The notes below the pieces were generated by a model. The model ran no database searches, was not told the DNA's origin, and worked only from the letters and a program-made list of their open reading frames with translations. 9,017 bases of DNA from Armatimonadota bacterium (GTDB lineage Bacteria > Armatimonadota > Zipacnadia > Zipacnadales > FEN-943), in assembly GCA_026419655.1 (NCBI GenBank), contig JANZZA010000447.1, positions 1-9,017 on the forward strand. The letters are read 5' to 3'. This document shows, one piece after another, positions 7,028 through 9,017 of this stretch (position 1 is its first letter; every line of letters begins with the position of its first letter). A program made the position numbers and the translations under genes.

Positions 7028-8284
7028 TTATTCTCGGACCTGTCCGTCGCCCCGCACAACGTACTTGTAAATGGTCAGCTCCCGCACCGACATTGGCCCC
7101 CGTGCATGAATCTTGGCCGTCGAAATCCCGATCTCAGCGCCGAGGCCAAACTGCCCGCCGTCCGTGAATCTCGTCGAAGCATTCCAGTACACGCACGCCG
7201 AGTCTACTTCCCGCAGGAAGCGCTCAGCGTTCTCCTCGTTGTCGGTGATGATAGCCTCCGTCAGTCCGGAGCTGTGGCGTGCGATAAGCTCCATGGCCTC
7301 ATCTATCGAGTCCACCAGCCGAATGGACAGAATGAGGTCGAGATACTCTGTATCCCAGTCCTCGTCGGTGGCTGGTTTGCAGTTTTCTACAAGCTGGCAG
7401 GTCGTGGGGCAGCCGCGCAGCTCCACCCCGGCAGCAAGAAGGTCCTCGGCAATGGCCCGCAGCGCTTCCACGTTAGCCGAGTGAACGAAAAGATTCTCCA
7501 CTGCGTTGCACACACCCGGCCGCTGGACCTTGGCGTTATGGACAATTTTTACCGCCATTGGGATGTCACAGGTCGCGTCAACGTAGATTTGGGTAAGGCC
7601 GCGGTCATGTTTGAGCACGGGCACAGTAGCCTGTTCAGTGACGGCGCGGATCAGGCCCACGCCCCCGCGCGGCACGATGAGGTTAATGTATCCGTCAAGC
7701 CGCGCCATCGCTGGCACCGCTTCCCGCTCCGTAAAGCGCAATATTTCTACCGTGCCGTCCGGCAGGCCCGCATCCCGACAAGCCTCCGCCATGAGGTCTG
7801 CAAGGGCGATGTTAGAGTTGATGGCTTCGGACCCGCCCCGTAGCAGGCAGGCGTTGCCCGCCTTGAGGCACAACGACGCCGCATCTATGGTAACGTTAGG
7901 CCGCGACTCGTAGATTATCCCCACGACGCCGATGGGCACGCGCACCTTTGTAATTCGCAGACCATTGGGCCGTGTCCACTCCTCTATCACTTCCCCAATC
8001 GGGTCAGGCAGCGCGGCCACTTCCTCACAGGCCACCGCCATTTCCTCAATGCGCTTGTCGTTGAGCTTCAGCCGGTCGAGCATGGCCGACGACAGACCGT
8101 GCTCCTGCCCCCGCTCCATGTCCAGCGCATTGGCATTGAGGAGCTTGTCCTTGCTGGAGCGCAACAGTTCAGCCGTGCGCAGCAGGGCTGCATTGCGCTG
8201 TTCTCCCGGACTGTAAGCAAGTACCTGAGCTGCTGCCTTGCAGCGGCTCGCAAGCTCCCTAACCGCGGCTTCGACGCTGCTCAT
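7028..8284 (-). CDS. proA: Gamma-glutamyl phosphate reductase (glutamate-5-semialdehyde dehydrogenase)
   Basis: ProA reduces L-glutamyl 5-phosphate with NADPH to glutamate 5-semialdehyde, which cyclises to the proline precursor. The 418-residue length is normal for the family. Signatures include VPIGVVGIIYESRPNVT (116-132), CLKAGNACLLRGGSEA (139-154), the catalytic segment AKVQRPGVCNAVENL (251-265) with nucleophile Cys259, and the C-terminal NASTRFTDGGQFGLGAEIGI block followed by IHARGP and YKYVVRGDGQVR. The segment KHDRGLTQIYVD (225-236) is less typical: many ProA proteins have G-x-C-H where this has GLTQ. A GGAGG site sits nine bases before ATG 8284. proA precedes proB, the reverse of the common proB-proA order, and follows the zinc-ribbon gene by 40 bases. 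Confidence 0.97.
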   Translation of the reverse strand: MSSVEAAVRELASRCKAAAQVLAYSPGEQRNAALLRTAELLRSSKDKLLNANALDMERGQEHGLSSAMLDRLKLNDKRIEEMAVACEEVAALPDPIGEVIEEWTRPNGLRITKVRVPIGVVGIIYESRPNVTIDAASLCLKAGNACLLRGGSEAINSNIALADLMAEACRDAGLPDGTVEILRFTEREAVPAMARLDGYINLIVPRGGVGLIRAVTEQATVPVLKHDRGLTQIYVDATCDIPMAVKIVHNAKVQRPGVCNAVENLFVHSANVEALRAIAEDLLAAGVELRGCPTTCQLVENCKPATDEDWDTEYLDLILSIRLVDSIDEAMELIARHSSGLTEAIITDNEENAERFLREVDSACVYWNASTRFTDGGQFGLGAEIGISTAKIHARGPMSVRELTIYKYVVRGDGQVRE

Positions 8285-8302
8285 GCCTGAAGACCTCCGT
8301 CG
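8285..8302 (-). promoter_or_regulatory. Ribosome binding site of proA
   Basis: On the minus strand ACGGAGG is followed by TCTTCAGGC and ATG at 8284. This is a good Shine-Dalgarno match at nine bases, and no rival in-frame start lies close by. Confidence 0.6.
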
Positions 8303-8324
8303 CCAGCGAGTGGCCGCCCCGCTG

Positions 8325-8837
8325 TCACTGTGATGAATGTGATGAATCGGCCTGGCTCAGCCCCCACTCAGGGGGTAGACGGCGCAGATAAGAGTATACC
8401 GCAAGGGCAGCGGTGACCACCCCACCACACAGGAAATAGGGATTCCGCCACACCGCGACCGTGATTGCGGCCCAGGGCAAAGCCGCAAAGACCAGGGCTA
8501 TCATCAAGCGCTCGAAGCACCGCCGGGCTGGGCGCATCAGGTGCTTGCCCAACCATGAGGCCGCCAGCGCTCCACCCGTTGCCGGGCCAGCCATCCATGC
8601 CAGGACCGTGCCTGACCCAGGCTCTGCGTGCAGGCACATGGCCAGCGCCATCCCTATCCCCCCACCAGCAGTTACCGCACACATCCCAAGGCCCCAGTTC
8701 GTCAACATCCCCGCTGGTGCCAGTCGCTGGCCTTTTCCCACCGGCACTGGCTCACGACACCACGGACAAACCTCCCACCTCCGCTCATCCAGCACCCGGC
8801 CGCAAGTGGGGCACCTCGGTCCTCGCGTCTCATCCAC
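8325..8837 (-). CDS. Small zinc-ribbon membrane protein of unknown function
   Basis: The 170-residue product opens with a four-cysteine zinc ribbon, CPTC (9-12) and CPWC (24-27), separated by a short basic/acidic linker, followed by about four hydrophobic segments (roughly 45-70, 76-97, 111-129 and 133-151). The N-terminal ribbon is probably cytoplasmic. This layout is common in bacterial proteins of unknown function, and I cannot name a family. The start is GTG 8837, the first possible start after an in-frame TGA nine bases upstream; an ATG at 8833 is in another frame. The ribosome site is weak. The gene ends 40 bases before proA with no clear terminator between, so it probably leads a three-gene unit with proA and proB; a role in proline metabolism does not follow from that. 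Its last codons contain a 9-base tandem duplication giving SSHSSQ. Confidence 0.72.
   Translation of the reverse strand: MDETRGPRCPTCGRVLDERRWEVCPWCREPVPVGKGQRLAPAGMLTNWGLGMCAVTAGGGIGMALAMCLHAEPGSGTVLAWMAGPATGGALAASWLGKHLMRPARRCFERLMIALVFAALPWAAITVAVWRNPYFLCGGVVTAALAVYSYLRRLPPEWGLSQADSSHSSQ
8330..8347. repeat. Two-copy 9-bp tandem repeat at the 3' end of the zinc-ribbon gene
   Basis: GTGATGAAT occurs twice in direct succession (8330-8338, 8339-8347). It is in frame and encodes the Ser-Ser-His and Ser-Ser-Gln end of the protein, so it looks like a small slippage duplication without functional meaning. Confidence 0.6.
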
Positions 8838-8894
8838 GGCGGCTCATCTCGCCACAACTGGACTGCTAAAGCTCAGTTCTCGCCCCTCGTGGCC

Positions 8895-9017
8895 TCAATT
8901 GTAGTCCGGCCGGGCGCAGCCTGCCACCAGGTAAGCTACATCCTGGCCGAGCCCCTTGGCCTCCGGCTGAACCCCCCTTGCATGGGACAGGCAACACGAA
9001 AAACTTTCGAGAAGGTG
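8895..9017 (-). CDS. Possible C-terminal fragment of an upstream gene (5' end outside the window)
   Basis: From the right edge the minus strand is open for 40 codons to a TGA at 8897-8895. The last 24 codons, encoding a stretch that includes EAKGLGQDVAYLVAG and ends CARPDYN, have mostly G or C at the third position, like real genes here. Another minus-strand frame is also open over this short stretch, so the evidence is thin. If real, the gene ends 57 bases before the zinc-ribbon gene and could be in the same unit. I do not recognise the product. Confidence 0.25.
   Translation of the reverse strand, partial: HLLESFSCCLSHARGVQPEAKGLGQDVAYLVAGCARPDYN
8898..8927 (-). promoter_or_regulatory. Possible promoter for the zinc-ribbon/proA/proB unit
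   Basis: On the minus strand TACAAT (8903-8898) matches the sigma70 -10 hexamer at five of six positions. The -35 position 18 bases upstream is GTGGCA, a poor match. Transcription would start near 8891, giving a leader of about 54 bases before GTG 8837. The match could be chance, particularly if a coding region extends through it. Confidence 0.25.
8995..9017. repeat. Partial second copy of the sequence flanking the 5726-5760 palindrome
   Basis: CACGAAAAA at 8995-9003 is identical to 5702-5710, and the bases that follow (CTTTCGAGAAGGTG against GTTTGGGAAGGGG) match at about 10 of 13 positions with one gap. In the first copy this segment leads into the long palindrome; here the window ends before that point. 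The match is short and low in complexity, so it may be chance. Confidence 0.3.

Noticed and set aside
8368..8869. Plus- and minus-strand alternative frames over the zinc-ribbon gene
   Set aside because: Only the 8837-8325 frame gives paired CxxC motifs followed by clean hydrophobic segments; the others lack any coherent protein character.

Overview
The window is GC-rich, densely coding bacterial chromosome. It has no rRNA, tRNA, CRISPR array, insertion sequence or phage gene that I can see. The core genes (an RodA-type cell-wall polymerase, a complete proA-proB pair) show a bacterium that makes peptidoglycan and proline. Nothing fixes the phylum. Unassigned proteins beside core genes suggest a poorly sampled lineage, which is inference only.

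Layout. Positions 1-4395 hold four genes on the minus strand, read from high to low coordinate: a stand-alone LON substrate-binding-domain protein (4395-3754), rodA (3696-2587), an unrecognised 320-residue protein made of two similar halves (2572-1610), and a TPR plus HExxH putative exported metallopeptidase (1606 to beyond the left edge). Spacings are 57, 14 and 3 bases, so the last three at least look like one transcription unit. Divergent from it, across a short intergenic region (4396-4469), is a plus-strand gene (4470-5654) for a very divergent relative of the RNA ligase RtcB.

That gene converges on the minus-strand block at 5849-8837. The region between (5655-5848) has no gene but holds two hairpins, one a long terminator-like palindrome. 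The minus-strand block reads zinc-ribbon membrane protein (8837-8325), proA (8284-7028), proB (7006-5849). ProB and ProA catalyse the first two steps from glutamate to proline, here with proA upstream of proB. The last 120 bases may carry the tail of another minus-strand gene and a partial second copy of the sequence that flanks the palindrome.

The most interesting items are the RtcB-like protein, which keeps most metal and guanylylation positions in the right order and spacing but lacks several hallmark residues, and the rodA-linked pair of uncharacterised proteins downstream of it.
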